Source: Alphaproteobacteria bacterium (GTDB lineage: Bacteria; Pseudomonadota; Alphaproteobacteria; Rhizobiales; Xanthobacteraceae). From it: a DNA stretch of 9,039 nt. Both the position numbers and the translations under genes were made by a program. Positions 8,702 through 9,039 of the stretch are shown here, one piece after another (positions within the stretch are counted from its first letter, which is position 1; every line of letters starts with the position of its first letter). The notes under the pieces were generated by a model. The model did not search any database and was not told where the DNA came from. It saw nothing but the letters and a program-made list of their open reading frames with translations. The DNA lies in assembly GCA_005883445.1 (NCBI GenBank), contig VAZL01000118.1, positions 1-9,039 on the forward strand. Direction: 5' to 3'.

Positions 8702-8731
8702 TTGCCGGCGTGGCCCCCAGGCCGCTATTCC
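8702..8731 (+). promoter_or_regulatory. Candidate promoter of the downstream secreted-protein gene
   Basis: TTGCCG (8702-8707) and TATTCC (8726-8731) are separated by 18 bases. Each matches the first three bases of its consensus box and little more. The position, just after the lon terminator and about 60 bases before the next start codon, is right for a separate promoter. Confidence 0.35.
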
Positions 8732-8780
8732 GCCATGCCCAGCACCCGGCCGCAGCCGTGGCCGTCGGGCGGAGTTTCCC

Positions 8781-8784
8781 GGAG
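8781..8784 (+). promoter_or_regulatory. Ribosome binding site deciding the start of the last gene
   Basis: GGAG is nine bases before the ATG at 8794 and six before the GTG at 8791. It directly abuts the in-frame ATG at 8785, which makes that upstream ATG unlikely. Confidence 0.6.
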
Positions 8785-8793
8785 ATGTGTGTG

Positions 8794-9039
8794 ATGAAAC
8801 CGACCTTCGCTGTGTGTGTGGCAGTGGTGGGACTGCTGGCTTTGTCTCAATCCGCGGTCGCGGAGCAGAAGACAGCCAAGCAATGCAATGACGACTGGAG
8901 CGCCAACAAGGCGTCGATTCAGGCGAGCGGCAAGACCAAACGCGTATTCATGGCGGAGTGCCGGGGCGTCGCGCTCGCCGCGCCGGCATCCGCCGCGGCA
9001 CCGGTGGACAAAGGCCAGTACGCGACCGAAACCGAGGCC
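8794..9039 (+). CDS. Partial small secreted protein, PsiF-like two-cysteine pattern
   Basis: The reading frame stays open for 82 codons to the window edge, so the gene is incomplete at its 3' end. Residues 1-23 form a clear Sec signal peptide: Lys2, a hydrophobic core VCVAVVGLLAL, then a cut site after AVA (23/24). The mature part contains CNDDWSANKASI at 31-42 and KRVFMAEC at 49-56, with cysteines 31 and 56. This recalls the PsiF repeat (C-N near the start, F-M-x-E-C at the end) and common small periplasmic proteins of Rhizobiales. An Ala/Pro-rich linker follows. PsiF proteins are periplasmic; their function is poorly known. It sits in its own unit behind the lon terminator. Many alphaproteobacteria have hupB at this position; hupB is not seen here. 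Confidence 0.7.
   Translation, partial: MKPTFAVCVAVVGLLALSQSAVAEQKTAKQCNDDWSANKASIQASGKTKRVFMAECRGVALAAPASAAAPVDKGQYATETEA

Overview
The window is GC-rich chromosomal DNA (roughly two thirds G+C by eye). Its gene order is typical of an alphaproteobacterium: tRNA-Leu, tig, clpP, clpX and lon, all on the + strand. The ClpP, ClpX, trigger factor and Lon sequences read as alphaproteobacterial. The genus cannot be fixed from the sequence alone. There are no transposons, CRISPR arrays or phage genes.

Layout. Positions 1-181 are an upstream non-coding stretch. Positions 182-1675 encode the bifunctional NAD(P)H-hydrate repair enzyme, followed by a terminator-like hairpin near 1771-1799. A tRNA-Leu(UAG) with an encoded CCA end lies at 1873-1957. 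Trigger factor is at 2031-3401. A 71-residue ORF at 3551-3766 encodes only a ClpX-type four-cysteine zinc-binding domain and overlaps the start of clpP (3759-4391). After an AT-richer gap comes clpX (4661-5929). A 319-nt leader or intergenic region then precedes lon (6249-8636). A strong UUCG-loop terminator (8657-8691) closes the lon unit. The last gene (8794 to the window end) is a partial secreted small protein with a PsiF-like two-cysteine pattern.

How the genes work together. Trigger factor binds nascent chains at the ribosome. ClpX unfolds substrates and feeds them to the ClpP peptidase, and the ClpX IGF loop needed for docking on ClpP is intact. Lon is the second ATP-dependent protease. 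The locus is therefore a protein folding and degradation cluster, joined to a metabolite-repair gene and a tRNA gene.

Two things stand out. First, Lon carries a clean in-frame gap of 18 residues between Walker B and sensor 2. By alignment to E. coli Lon this removes the sensor-1 Asn and the arginine finger, while the Ser-Lys protease dyad is intact. Second, the free-standing ClpX-like zinc domain sits between tig and clpP, where such a gene is not usually described. It is about 53% identical to the zinc domain of the ClpX encoded downstream, and it could act as an adaptor or as a competitor for ClpX adaptors. Both points are read directly from the sequence; their functional meaning is inference.
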